A stretch of DNA of 64,000 bases from Flavobacteriia bacterium (GCA_004293165.1 RDYL01000006.1:62001-126000), one strand, 5' to 3'; shown: positions 28,650 through 37,383, counted from the stretch's first letter. The notes: generated from the sequence alone by a model not told the origin. A program made the numbers and translations.

Positions 28650-30311
28650 ATGAAATTCCTTTTTGGCCTTATCCTATGTTTTTGCTTCCAATTTTCATTG
28701 GGGCAAAACTTCTATTTAAAAATTGCCGGAACATCTGAAAAAGAAAACAATACCATTGACAGCTTACAATACGAATCTAAACACGCTACAGTTGCGCTAA
28801 TTTTAGAAGAACAAAAACGTTTTGAAAGCAAATTAACAAATCAAGGTTTTTTTGATTGGTTGTTATTAGAACAAAAAAAGGTGAACGATAGCAGTTTTGT
28901 TTTTAAATACAGTTTAGGGAATTCAATAAAAAACAATAATATATATATAGGTAAACTTTCTGCCGAAGAAAAATCGCTATTACAATTAGAAAATGACACT
29001 TTAATTATTGCCACAAATGAAGTAGAGAATTTCATGAAAAGCAAAATTGCTTTGTTGGAAAAGAAAGGTTATTCTTTAGCGAATTTACAATTAGTGAGTC
29101 AACGAAAAATAGAAAACAGTTTGATATCCGATTTACAACTGAAATTAAACTCGAAAAGAAATATTACTGATATTGTTATTGTTGGTTACGATAAATTCCC
29201 AACAGGAATAAAAAAGGCAATTACCAAAAAAGCAAAAAAAGCAACTTTCAATCAAGAGAATTTAAAACAGATTAATGATGCTTTTGAAAAATTACAATTT
29301 GTTAACCAACTAAAATATCCTGAAATCTTATTCACCCAAGATTCTACCAAAATTTTCGTTTACGTTGAAAAATCAAAACCCAATAAATTTGATGGTTTTA
29401 TAGGATTTTCAAACGATGACCAAAGCAAATTAACTTTTAATGGTTATTTGGATTTGCAATTGCAGAACATTTTGAATTCGGGAGAAAAATTCAATCTATA
29501 TTGGAAAAACGATGGCAACAGACAAACTTCGTTTAATATTGGAACCGAATTACCTTATATTTTTAAAACACCTATCGGAATTAAAGCCAATTTGAGAATT
29601 TTTAAACAAGATTCTACTTTTCAGAATACGGTTACCGATTTGAATTTGGGTTATTATTTCTCATACAATACAAAAGCTTTTGTTGGATATCAAAAAACAA
29701 ATTCCGTGGATATCCAAAATACAAATTCGTTTAGTTTGAATGATTTCACGAATACCTTCTTAACCTCGAGCTTTGAACATCTTGAATTAAATCCTGATAG
29801 TTTTATTTTTCCTGAAAAGGCAAAAGTTTTTGTGAAATTTGGGACAGGAAATAGAACGATTGCATCCCAAAAAACGAGTCAGTTTTTTACCCAGTTGGAT
29901 TTGAGTTACAATGTGAATCTGAACCCCAAAAACAGCATTTATTTAAGAAATCAGTCTTTTTATTTACAAAGTAATGATTATGTAATTAATGAGTTGTTTC
30001 GATTTGGCGGCATCAATTCGATACGAGGTTTTAACGAAAATAGCCTACAAGCCAATGCTTACACAGGAATTATTGCAGAATATCGTTATTTAGTTGCTTC
30101 TAATTTATACATACATTCCATCACCGATTTTGGCTATTTCCAAGACAAAACTTCTAATACAGAAGACCGATTATTAGGTTTGGGATTCGGATTTGGATTG
30201 TTTACCAAAAATGGACTTTTTAATTTGGTTTACGCCAACGGAAGTACAAGTAACCAAGCCATAAAACTTTCCAATTCGATTGTTCATATTAGTTTTAAAA
30301 CGAATTTTTAA
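28650..30311 (+). CDS. Omp85/BamA-family outer membrane protein
   Basis: A 553-residue outer-membrane beta-barrel protein. A signal peptide (MKFLFGLILCFCFQFSLGQ) is followed by periplasmic POTRA-like sequence to about residue 240 (ITDIVIVGYDKFPTGIKKAI) and then a C-terminal barrel of alternating strands ending in Phe (SIVHISFKTNF). FGGINSIRGFNENS carries the RGF motif typical of loop 6 in the Omp85 superfamily. It is shorter than BamA or TamA and is probably a small surface-antigen or TPS-type transporter. An ATG at 28536 was rejected because it lies inside the RNA-like element and adds a non-signal extension. Confidence 0.8.
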   Translation: MKFLFGLILCFCFQFSLGQNFYLKIAGTSEKENNTIDSLQYESKHATVALILEEQKRFESKLTNQGFFDWLLLEQKKVNDSSFVFKYSLGNSIKNNNIYIGKLSAEEKSLLQLENDTLIIATNEVENFMKSKIALLEKKGYSLANLQLVSQRKIENSLISDLQLKLNSKRNITDIVIVGYDKFPTGIKKAITKKAKKATFNQENLKQINDAFEKLQFVNQLKYPEILFTQDSTKIFVYVEKSKPNKFDGFIGFSNDDQSKLTFNGYLDLQLQNILNSGEKFNLYWKNDGNRQTSFNIGTELPYIFKTPIGIKANLRIFKQDSTFQNTVTDLNLGYYFSYNTKAFVGYQKTNSVDIQNTNSFSLNDFTNTFLTSSFEHLELNPDSFIFPEKAKVFVKFGTGNRTIASQKTSQFFTQLDLSYNVNLNPKNSIYLRNQSFYLQSNDYVINELFRFGGINSIRGFNENSLQANAYTGIIAEYRYLVASNLYIHSITDFGYFQDKTSNTEDRLLGLGFGFGLFTKNGLFNLVYANGSTSNQAIKLSNSIVHISFKTNF

Positions 30312-30319
30312 GATTAAGT

Positions 30320-30396
30320 CACGGATTAAATGATTTTCACGGATTACTTTTCCATTGGAATATTTTAAAAAATCAATCTAATCCTTTAATCCGTGG
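30320..30396. repeat. Element bounded by CACGGATTAAA inverted repeat
   Basis: CACGGATTAAA at 30320-30330 is a perfect inverted partner of TTTAATCCGTG at 30385-30395, and a second direct copy CACGGATTA stands at 30338-30346. The 77-base unit fills most of the gap between the Omp85-like gene and rlmB. It looks like a dispersed Bacteroidota intergenic repeat, not a classical terminator. Confidence 0.6.
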
Positions 30397-30447
30397 CAAA
30401 ACAAAACTATTGAAAATCAAAATCTATAATAAATCAAACTAAAATCC

Positions 30448-30455
30448 TATCTTTG
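30448..30455 (+). promoter_or_regulatory. -7 element of rlmB, almost leaderless
   Basis: TATCTTTG fits TAnnTTTG and ends four bases before the rlmB ATG, so the transcript would begin at or just after the start codon unless another promoter is used. No clear -33 TTG is seen. Confidence 0.5.
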
Positions 30456-30459
30456 CGCC

Positions 30460-31194
30460 ATGGAAAAAGACAACCAAATATTCGGGATTAGAGCAATAAT
30501 TGAAGCAATTAACGCTAAAAAGGAAATTGATAAAGTATTCGTTCAAAAAGATGCGCAAGGCGACTTGATGCAAGATTTGATGAAAACGATGAAAAGAAAC
30601 AACATCAACTTCTCCTACGTTCCTGTTGAAAAACTAAACCGATTAACTCCAAATAATCACCAAGGTGCAGTGGCCACCATTGCTCCTATTTCTTTTGTTT
30701 CATTAGAAACTTTAGTAGAAGGTGTTATTGAAACTGGTAAAAAACCTTTATTCCTAATTTTAGATCAATTGTCTGATGCGCGTAATTTTGGCGCTATCAT
30801 CAGAACTGCAGAATGTACGGGTGTTGACGGAATCATTATCCAAAAACAAGGTTCAGCTCCTGTAAATGGAGATACGGTTAAAACTTCCGCTGGCGCAGTT
30901 TTTAATGTACCTATTTGTAAAGTAGATCACATTAAAGATGCGATTTTCTATTTACAAGGTTCTGGAATTAAAACCGTTGCAGCAACTGAAAAAACAGAAC
31001 AACACATTTACGACATCAACTTCAACGAAGGCGTTGCCATTATTATGGGTAGCGAAGACCGAGGCGTAAACCCTTCGGTATTGAAAATTGTAGATGAAAA
31101 AGCAAAATTACCTATGTTTGGAACAATTGAATCCTTAAATGTTTCTGTGGCTTGTGGTGCATTTTTGTATGAAGCATTGAGACAGAGAATGTAA
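30460..31194 (+). CDS. rlmB: 23S rRNA (guanosine-2'-O)-methyltransferase, RlmB/TrmH family
   Basis: A 244-residue SpoU-type methyltransferase. An N-terminal substrate-binding domain (QIFGIRAIIEAINAKKEIDK) precedes the knotted SPOUT domain, with motif 1 LILDQLSDARNFGAIIRTAE, motif 2 AIIMGSEDRGVNPSVL and motif 3 SLNVSVACGAFLYEALRQR. The best match is RlmB, which modifies G2251 of 23S rRNA, but a tRNA target (TrmH) cannot be fully excluded. A heptamer repeat begins directly after its stop codon. Confidence 0.88.
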   Translation: MEKDNQIFGIRAIIEAINAKKEIDKVFVQKDAQGDLMQDLMKTMKRNNINFSYVPVEKLNRLTPNNHQGAVATIAPISFVSLETLVEGVIETGKKPLFLILDQLSDARNFGAIIRTAECTGVDGIIIQKQGSAPVNGDTVKTSAGAVFNVPICKVDHIKDAIFYLQGSGIKTVAATEKTEQHIYDINFNEGVAIIMGSEDRGVNPSVLKIVDEKAKLPMFGTIESLNVSVACGAFLYEALRQRM

Positions 31195-31225
31195 TTCAGT
31201 GTTCAGTGTTCAGTGTTCAGTGTTC
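31195..31225 (+). repeat. Tandem heptamer (TTCAGTG)x4
   Basis: Four exact copies of TTCAGTG followed by TTCAAAATTAA. The array starts at the base after the rlmB stop codon. The same array with three copies and the same trailing sequence lies directly after the rarA stop (34143). Confidence 0.85.
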
Positions 31226-31243
31226 AAAATTAATAATAGTTAA

Positions 31244-31747
31244 ATGGAAGTAGCAAACAAATTTTTTAATTTTCTTTGGGGAATTTTACTTTTTTGTTTT
31301 GCCTTTTTCTTCTTAGATTATTTTGAAGTTTTATTAATTAAGCATGAAAAATTCAAATCGCTCATATATTTTGGTTTTTTAATTTCAAGCTTGTTTTCTC
31401 TTCTATTACTTTACACCTCATCTTATTCCAAAAAATTAAAAATATTATTATCTTTAATTCCTATCACAAGTATTATTTTTATTCTAAAAATTGGAATATT
31501 GAATTTCATTTTTTCAATTACAACGTGGAAAACTCAAACAATTTTGTATCAAAATAAAGAAAACAAAAATTTAAAAGTCGAGTTTCAAATGCTTGATATT
31601 GGATTTGCAGGATACGATAAAAGAGAAGTAGAAATTCATTATTTCACAGATTGGTTCTACACATTCAAACCTAGAAAAGAAAATTACGAACCAAGCAAAT
31701 GGGATATAATTAACAAAGAAGTAAACGAATTAAATCTTGTATATTAA
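31244..31747 (+). CDS. Hypothetical membrane protein
   Basis: A 167-residue protein I do not recognise. It has three hydrophobic segments, at about residues 10-28, 37-57 and 65-88, then a polar C-terminal domain of about 75 residues (KVEFQMLDIGFAGYDKREVE) likely outside the membrane. There is no signal peptidase site or lipobox. It stands alone between rlmB and the convergent rhomboid gene, with only two bases between the stop codons. Codon use looks like its neighbours. Confidence 0.65.
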   Translation: MEVANKFFNFLWGILLFCFAFFFLDYFEVLLIKHEKFKSLIYFGFLISSLFSLLLLYTSSYSKKLKILLSLIPITSIIFILKIGILNFIFSITTWKTQTILYQNKENKNLKVEFQMLDIGFAGYDKREVEIHYFTDWFYTFKPRKENYEPSKWDIINKEVNELNLVY

Positions 31748-31749
31748 TT

Positions 31750-32502
31750 TCACTTCTTCCCACCCAAAAACTCATACACCACTTTCATAGAAGAATTAAA
31801 GTATTCTCTAATGACTTCTTCTGGTTTTGGTGGCGGATTAAAATTTCCTTTTTCATCGAAGTTTTTCATAAATGGATCGAGTTCTGGGTTGAAATCGGGT
31901 TTTTCCCATTCGTAGAAAATCGGTTTTGAAAATTGGGGCGTTTTTAGAACTAAAGCCAAGGCTAATCCAACAATAAATCCCGCTAAATGTCCTTCCCACG
32001 AAATACCTTCTTTTACATTTGGAAACATATACCAAACGCTTCCACCGTATAAAATTACAATGGTAAATGATAAAGCTACCAATCGATAATATTTCGTAAA
32101 AATACCTTTGAAGAAAATAAAACTCACTAAAGCATAGATTAATCCGCTGGCGCCAATATGATAACTTGGTCTTCCCAACAACCAAGTTCCCAATCCTGAA
32201 AATATAATTCCTAAAAACAAAACCACAAACGATTGTTCTTTGTAAAAATATCTTAAAATAGGCAACAAGACCAATAAGGCAAACGAATTGTTCGCCAAAT
32301 GCTCAATATCACCATGCAAAAAAGGACTGAATAGAATTCCTTTTAATCCATACACTTCTCTTGGATAAATTCCAAAATGCGATAAATTGTCTTGAAATTG
32401 CAATTCGTACCAAAAAACTGACCATAAAGTCATCACAAAAAACAACGGTAAAAAAATGACCGCTTTTGTAAACTGAAAAGGATTATCGTGCTGTTTTTCC
32501 AT
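31750..32502 (-). CDS. Rhomboid-family intramembrane serine protease
   Basis: A 250-residue protein with about six membrane helices. The rhomboid landmarks are in order: HGDIEHLANN (residues 63-72, the HxxxN oxyanion part), GASG with the nucleophile Ser119, and GHLAG with the catalytic His172. A polar cytosolic tail of about 60 residues follows. Substrates are unknown. It is divergent from rarA across a 362-base gap filled with repeat-like sequence. Confidence 0.92.
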   Translation of the reverse strand: MEKQHDNPFQFTKAVIFLPLFFVMTLWSVFWYELQFQDNLSHFGIYPREVYGLKGILFSPFLHGDIEHLANNSFALLVLLPILRYFYKEQSFVVLFLGIIFSGLGTWLLGRPSYHIGASGLIYALVSFIFFKGIFTKYYRLVALSFTIVILYGGSVWYMFPNVKEGISWEGHLAGFIVGLALALVLKTPQFSKPIFYEWEKPDFNPELDPFMKNFDEKGNFNPPPKPEEVIREYFNSSMKVVYEFLGGKK

Positions 32503-32565
32503 ACTGATTTGAATTCAAAGATAAAGCCAAAAAGATAATTATGAAATTATGGCAGATTTATTTTG

Positions 32566-32824
32566 AAACACATAGTCACATAATTTTTTAATTTTTAACG
32601 CAAAGCCGCTAAGTTTTTCGCAAAGTAAGCAAAAGAAAACCTCTAGAATTTAAATGTAATTGATTCTAAAAAAGTTTGATAAAGATATAATTGTCCACTT
32701 GAAGGGACTTTTGATGTGTTCATAGCGTTACACTTTTACAGAGTTCACAAAGCGAAGTCTATATAATCTTAAATAAATGAAATGCCTTTAAACAATTATT
32801 TTAGAACCTATGTTTCTATGTGGT
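32566..32824. repeat. Gene-less element with inverted CACATAG ends
   Basis: The 362-base gap between the rhomboid gene and rarA (32503-32864) has no open reading frame I can support. It begins with AAACACATAGTCACATAA (32566-32583), nearly identical to copies near the GxxExxY gene at 39285 and 39395, and ends with CTATG-TTT-CTATGTGG (32808-32823) in the opposite sense. Between them are CGCAAAG repeats (about 32600-32625). The layout resembles the repeat borders around 39264-39899, with the gene missing. Confidence 0.55.
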
Positions 32825-32844
32825 AAAAACTAAAAAGAATCGTA

Positions 32845-32852
32845 TATTTTTG
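32845..32852 (+). promoter_or_regulatory. Possible -7 element of rarA
   Basis: TATTTTTG fits TAnnTTTG and ends 12 bases before the rarA ATG, predicting a very short leader. The -33 box is not clear. Confidence 0.4.
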
Positions 32853-32864
32853 TAATTTTACGTC

Positions 32865-34142
32865 ATGAATCAACCATTAGCCGAACGCATTCGCCCACAA
32901 CAATTATCGGATTACATCAGCCAATTGCATTTAGTTGGGCCTGAGGGTTCGTTGACGCAACAAATTGCCAAAGGATTAATTCCAAGTTTGATTTTATGGG
33001 GACCTCCAGGAACTGGAAAAACTACCTTGGCACAAATTATGGCGCAAGAAAGTAAACGTCCGTTTTACCAACTGAGCGCGATACATTCGGGTGTTAAAGA
33101 CGTTCGTGAAGTAATTGAAAAAGCGAAGCAAAGTAGTGGTTTGTTTACCGCAAAAAATCCGATTTTATTCATTGATGAGATTCATCGTTTTAGTAAATCT
33201 CAACAAGATTCATTGTTGACAGCGGTCGAAAAAGGTTGGGTAACTTTGATTGGTGCCACAACTGAAAATCCGAGTTTTGAGGTCATACCCGCTTTATTGT
33301 CAAGATGTCAGGTTTACGTATTGAATGCGTTTACCAAAGACGATTTGGAAGCCTTGTTACATCGTGCTATGAAAACTGATGTTCAGCTACAAAATAAAAA
33401 CATCCAATTAAAAGAAACAGAAGCATTGTTAAGACTTTCAGGTGGCGATGGACGTAAATTATTGAATATTTTCGAATTGGTAATTAATGCTACAGAAAGT
33501 GATACCATTGAAATTACGAATGAAAAAGTAATGCAATTGGTACAAAAGAACACAGTGTTGTATGACAAAACAGGTGAACAACATTATGATATTGTTTCGG
33601 CTTTTATCAAATCAATTCGAGGAAGCGACCCAAATGGCACTGTTTATTGGTTGGCTCGAATGATTGAAGGTGGCGAAGATGTAAAATTCATTGCTCGAAG
33701 AATGCTAATTTTAGCCAGTGAAGATATAGGAAATGCCAACCCAACAGCTTTTATCATGGCAAATAATGCTTTTCAAGCGGTGGCAACTATTGGTTATCCA
33801 GAAAGTCGTATTATTTTGAGTCAATGTGCGATTTATTTAGCAACTTCGGCAAAAAGTAATGCTAGTTATATGGCTATTGGCAAAGCGCAACAAATGGTAA
33901 AACAAACTGGCGATTTACCGGTTCCTATTCATTTACGAAATGCACCCACCAAATTAATGAAAGAGTTAGGTTATGGAGAAGAATACAAATACTCGCACGA
34001 TTTCCCTAACAACTTTGCCGAACAAGAATTTTTACCAACTGAAATTTCTGAAACTAAATTCTTTGAACCAGGCGAAAATGCACGTGAGAAAGAATTACGT
34101 CAGTTTTTAAAGAATCGTTGGAAAGATAAGTATGGATATTGA
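32865..34142 (+). CDS. rarA: Replication-associated recombination ATPase RarA (MgsA)
   Basis: A 425-residue AAA+ ATPase acting at stalled forks, related to clamp loaders. Walker A is GPPGTGKT (residues 46-53), Walker B is ILFIDEIHRFSKSQQDSLL, sensor 1 is IGATTENPSFEV and the arginine finger is in PALLSRCQVYVL. The C-terminal tetramerisation part (EDIGNANPTAFIMANNAFQA) completes the family pattern. Start and length are normal. Confidence 0.95.
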   Translation: MNQPLAERIRPQQLSDYISQLHLVGPEGSLTQQIAKGLIPSLILWGPPGTGKTTLAQIMAQESKRPFYQLSAIHSGVKDVREVIEKAKQSSGLFTAKNPILFIDEIHRFSKSQQDSLLTAVEKGWVTLIGATTENPSFEVIPALLSRCQVYVLNAFTKDDLEALLHRAMKTDVQLQNKNIQLKETEALLRLSGGDGRKLLNIFELVINATESDTIEITNEKVMQLVQKNTVLYDKTGEQHYDIVSAFIKSIRGSDPNGTVYWLARMIEGGEDVKFIARRMLILASEDIGNANPTAFIMANNAFQAVATIGYPESRIILSQCAIYLATSAKSNASYMAIGKAQQMVKQTGDLPVPIHLRNAPTKLMKELGYGEEYKYSHDFPNNFAEQEFLPTEISETKFFEPGENAREKELRQFLKNRWKDKYGY

Positions 34143-34166
34143 TTCAGTGTTCAGTGTTCAGTGTTC
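34143..34166 (+). repeat. Tandem heptamer (TTCAGTG)x3
   Basis: Three copies of TTCAGTG followed by TTCAAAATTAAA, starting at the base after the rarA stop and filling the whole 28-base gap to the convergent gene. It matches the array at 31195. Confidence 0.85.
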
Positions 34167-34170
34167 AAAA

Positions 34171-34896
34171 TTAAAACTTAACCTCTACTTTTTCTGAAAA
34201 TAATTTATCTCCTTCGTAATATTCAAAAAACCAACCAATACTCTTCTTTATTAAAACACCTGCTTTTGAATCATTTTGAGCTATGAAAACATTATCTGCA
34301 GAAGTTTTCTTTAAAATAAAAATGGTTTCTGGCTTTTCGTTCACTAATTTAAAACCGTTAACTATTGGAATTGGAAATAAAGTGTTTGTGGCTTGTGTAT
34401 TTGAAACAATTTCATTTTTAGAAACAACTACTTCTTCTTTTGGAGTTTCCACAACTTCTATTTTTTCTAATTCATCTACTTTTTTGAAATTTATTTTCCC
34501 TTTAAGTGAGGACAAAGCTTTTCTAAAAGTTTGAGTATAAGCAACTTTATATTGTTTTTCTTTACTTGTTGCTAATTCACTTTTTAATAAAACATTGTTT
34601 GTACAATCTTTAATTTCAAAATGAATTTTGGTCAAAAACATTGTGTTATTTTCAATAGCATTTGCATAAAGAGTCAAACATCTGTTTTTCAACAATTCAT
34701 CTGGAAATTTTTCATTTTCGTAATACACCTCAAAACCTTCGCTTTGAAAAAAAGTTTTAGTTAATTCATTAAGTCCATATTTATTAGTCTCCGTTAAAAA
34801 AGAAAATTGAGATGGAATAATAATGTATTTATAATTTTCTTGTGCAAAAGAAAAAGCACTTAAAAACATCGCAATAAATAAAACAATTTTCTTCAT
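34171..34896 (-). CDS. Exported hypothetical protein
   Basis: A 241-residue protein with a clear signal peptide (MKKIVLFIAMFLSAFSFAQ). The N-terminal half (residues 20-130, YKYIIIPSQFSFLTETNKYG) looks like a compact alpha/beta domain. A Val/Glu/Lys-rich linker near 150-170 is followed by a small beta-rich C-terminal domain ending EVKF. I do not recognise a named family, and no catalytic motif is seen. It begins two bases after the stop of the yjjG-like gene, so the two are probably co-transcribed. Confidence 0.7.
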   Translation of the reverse strand: MKKIVLFIAMFLSAFSFAQENYKYIIIPSQFSFLTETNKYGLNELTKTFFQSEGFEVYYENEKFPDELLKNRCLTLYANAIENNTMFLTKIHFEIKDCTNNVLLKSELATSKEKQYKVAYTQTFRKALSSLKGKINFKKVDELEKIEVVETPKEEVVVSKNEIVSNTQATNTLFPIPIVNGFKLVNEKPETIFILKKTSADNVFIAQNDSKAGVLIKKSIGWFFEYYEGDKLFSEKVEVKF

Positions 34897-34898
34897 AA

Positions 34899-35591
34899 CT
34901 ATAATATATTTTTTAATTCTAATAAATGATTCACTTGTAAAACAGGCTTTTCAACAGTAATGTTATGTTCGTTAAAAAAAACTGCTTCAATTCCTGCTTC
35001 AATGGCTCCAACTACATCAGCCTCATAACTATCGCCTATCATAATACTTTCCTCTCTAGAAGCATTTGCCAAAGATAAAGCAAAATCAAATATATCTCGA
35101 TGTGGTTTTTTTACACTTACCATTTCAGAATTTGTAATTGTTTCAAAATAATGTCCAATATTAGAATTTTCAAGTTTCCTAGTTTGAACAGAAGCAAAAC
35201 CGTTAGTTATAATATGTAATTTATATTTAGGCTTAAGATACTCTAACAGTTCAATGGCCCCATCAAATAAATGATTAAACTCGGGTAAATATTTTATATA
35301 TTCATCGGATAGTAAATCAATTAATGCATCAGAAACCTCCAAATGCAATGCATCGAAAACGTCTTTTAAACGATAATAGCGCAAATCCTCGTGCGAAATT
35401 TGATTTACTTGATATAATTTCCAATAATGCTGATTGCGGGGAATATATATACTTAGAAAATCAGTTAAATTGATATTCAAACCTTGCTGTTTAAAAATCG
35501 TATCAAACGCAAAAGCAGAATTTTTATCGAAATCCCAAAGCGTGTGGTCTAAATCGAAAAAGAGATGTTTTTTATGATGGAATGATTGCAA
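34899..35591 (-). CDS. yjjG: YjjG-type HAD nucleotidase
   Basis: A 230-residue haloacid dehalogenase-family phosphatase. Motif I is FFDLDHTLWDF, with nucleophile Asp13 and acid/base Asp15. Motif II is LHIITNGF, motif III Lys lies in VSVKKPHRDIFD, and motif IV is MIGDSYEADVVGAIEAG. YjjG enzymes dephosphorylate non-canonical pyrimidine nucleotides. The subfamily call rests on the DHTLWDF wording and the helical cap; other HAD phosphatases are possible. Confidence 0.85.
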   Translation of the reverse strand: MQSFHHKKHLFFDLDHTLWDFDKNSAFAFDTIFKQQGLNINLTDFLSIYIPRNQHYWKLYQVNQISHEDLRYYRLKDVFDALHLEVSDALIDLLSDEYIKYLPEFNHLFDGAIELLEYLKPKYKLHIITNGFASVQTRKLENSNIGHYFETITNSEMVSVKKPHRDIFDFALSLANASREESIMIGDSYEADVVGAIEAGIEAVFFNEHNITVEKPVLQVNHLLELKNIL

Positions 35592-35618
35592 TGCTAACCT
35601 ATTTGAATGATTAAAAAA

Positions 35619-35637
35619 AGCCCAAACGAATGGGCTT
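35619..35637 (-). terminator. Terminator of the ABC/DUF3299 operon
   Basis: AAGCCCA / TGGGCTT around a five-base loop, with an A-run on the left that gives U7 in the minus direction. It follows the DUF3299-like gene. Confidence 0.8.
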
Positions 35638-35642
35638 CTAAC

Positions 35643-36131
35643 TTATTTACTTTGAGAAATAATTTCGGCGTTTTCGATGTGGTAAATCCAATCTTCCACA
35701 TCGGTTTCGTTGTATCTAAAAGTTCCTTTTAAAGTTACATACGTATCTGTTTTTAACTTTGGAAAAGCACCCCCTTTAAACTTAATTCCCGCAATTGTTT
35801 CTGGTCCTGATTTTCCACAGAAGAAACAAGCAGCAAAAACATTTTTACTCAACGCATAATTTTTGTTATCAATTGGCACAATGAATCCGCTCATAAAAAC
35901 GGTTTTCTTTTGCATCATTTTTAACTTCATATTCACTTGTGGAAATTCTACTTCACCATACGTTGCGTGTTTTTTTCGAACGTATTTGATATCCCCTAAC
36001 ATTTTCCATGTCAAGGTATCTGCTATTGTAATATTACTTTTTGATTTTACTTCTGAAATCGAACTATTACTAAAGCTCATCAACGAAATAAAAACTAAAA
36101 GAGCTAGACTTAATTTAATATAATTACGCAT
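35643..36131 (-). CDS. DUF3299-like exported protein
   Basis: A 162-residue protein with a signal peptide (LSLALLVFISLMSFSNSS). The mature part has the DUF3299 pattern: LTWKMLGDIKYVRK, SGFIVPIDNKNYALSKNVFA, the cysteine motif CFFCGKSGP, and VTLKGTFRYNETDVEDWIYH. The two Cys may bind a metal or form a disulfide. The ATG overlaps the end of the permease gene by eight bases, so the three genes (ATPase, permease, this one) form a single operon. In Pseudomonas aeruginosa a similar set (PA4063-PA4066) is reported to respond to zinc; a role in metal handling here is inference. Confidence 0.75.
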   Translation of the reverse strand: MRNYIKLSLALLVFISLMSFSNSSISEVKSKSNITIADTLTWKMLGDIKYVRKKHATYGEVEFPQVNMKLKMMQKKTVFMSGFIVPIDNKNYALSKNVFAACFFCGKSGPETIAGIKFKGGAFPKLKTDTYVTLKGTFRYNETDVEDWIYHIENAEIISQSK

Positions 36132-37383
36132 TTGCTAATGTTTTTGAAATATTTAGGTTGTATGCTTTCACGGCTGGAATTAACGCTGCAATAAAGCCCA
36201 CAAATATAGTTAGTAAAAATAAAGTTCCTTCTTTTTTCCATAGAAATTCATATGGATTGAAACTCATTTTAAAATCTTCTTCAGCTGAGTTAGAAAGCAT
36301 ACTTAATGCTACTCTACCCAAAATCGTACCAAAAACAAATCCCACTACACACAAAAGCAAACTTTCAATCATCACTACTTTTAAAAGTTGTAATCTTTTG
36401 GCTCCGTTGACACGCATTAAGGCAAATTCGTTTTGGCGTTCTTTTAAGGTATTGTACAAGGCAATAAAAATCGAAATTCCTGAAATCAACATAATGCCAT
36501 AAGCCAAATATTGCAAAGCTGAAATTCCAATCCCGAATAAAGAAAACAAACGATTGACTTCGATTGCAGGTGAAGAAACTTGCATTTTAGTATTTTGTGC
36601 GATGATTCTTGGCCAAGTTACAATTCCCATTTTATTACGGAATTTTAGCAAAACAGCTGTTATTTCCATGCCAGGTTCATCTAAAGTCATATCAGCTTCT
36701 TCTTGATGTTCTTCTCCCTCTACATGAACATGACCTTCTTCGCCATGTGCTGGGTTTTCGGTTTCTTCATGTCCACCGTGCATTTGCCAAACACTTGGAA
36801 TCGTACATAAAATCAAATTATCAACTACTTTTCCAGTTGGTTTTGCAATTCCGACAACTTTATATGCGTAATGGTCGTGCAATTCACCTTCAGCCGCATC
36901 GCCATGCGAACCGAAAAACTCATCCCCAATTTTTAAACTTAATTTTTGAGCGATATCACTTCCGAGTACCACCTCAAAATTCTTTTCAAATAGTTTTCCT
37001 TCTGCAATTTTTGCTCCATATTTTTCTAAATAATCTGGAGTTGTACCCAAGATTTTATAACCTCGATAGTTATCCCCAAAAGCTAACGGAATCGCTTTTT
37101 GAACAAAAGGATGATGCATCCAAACTTTTGCCGAATCGTAGCTAATATTTCCAGTTGGTGAATCTACTTGGTAAACTGATGATAAAATCAATTGCAACGG
37201 ACTTCCTTGCGCACCCATTACCAAATCTACTCCATCAATATTACTTGAAAATTTTTCTTCAAATTGCTTTTCAACCAAAATTAAAGTCGTTATGATTGCA
37301 ACACTTGAGGTTAACAAAATAACACTCAAAATAGTATTTAATGGTTTAAACCATATATTTTTCCATGCTAATTTTGTAATCAT
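36124..37383 (-). CDS. ABC transporter permease (FtsX/MacB type) with His-rich loop
   Basis: A 419-residue MacB/LolC-type permease: one N-terminal helix (residues about 18-38), a large periplasmic domain, and three C-terminal helices in an FtsX domain. The segment MGAQGSPLQLILSSVYQ is characteristic of the subfamily found with DUF3299. The periplasmic part contains an unusual His- and Glu-rich stretch (residues about 200-232) with H202, H205, H213, H218, H220 and H226, plus H160, H169 and H171, a likely metal-binding loop. It overlaps the ATPase gene by four bases and the DUF3299-like gene by eight. Confidence 0.85.
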   Translation of the reverse strand: MITKLAWKNIWFKPLNTILSVILLTSSVAIITTLILVEKQFEEKFSSNIDGVDLVMGAQGSPLQLILSSVYQVDSPTGNISYDSAKVWMHHPFVQKAIPLAFGDNYRGYKILGTTPDYLEKYGAKIAEGKLFEKNFEVVLGSDIAQKLSLKIGDEFFGSHGDAAEGELHDHYAYKVVGIAKPTGKVVDNLILCTIPSVWQMHGGHEETENPAHGEEGHVHVEGEEHQEEADMTLDEPGMEITAVLLKFRNKMGIVTWPRIIAQNTKMQVSSPAIEVNRLFSLFGIGISALQYLAYGIMLISGISIFIALYNTLKERQNEFALMRVNGAKRLQLLKVVMIESLLLCVVGFVFGTILGRVALSMLSNSAEEDFKMSFNPYEFLWKKEGTLFLLTIFVGFIAALIPAVKAYNLNISKTLANA

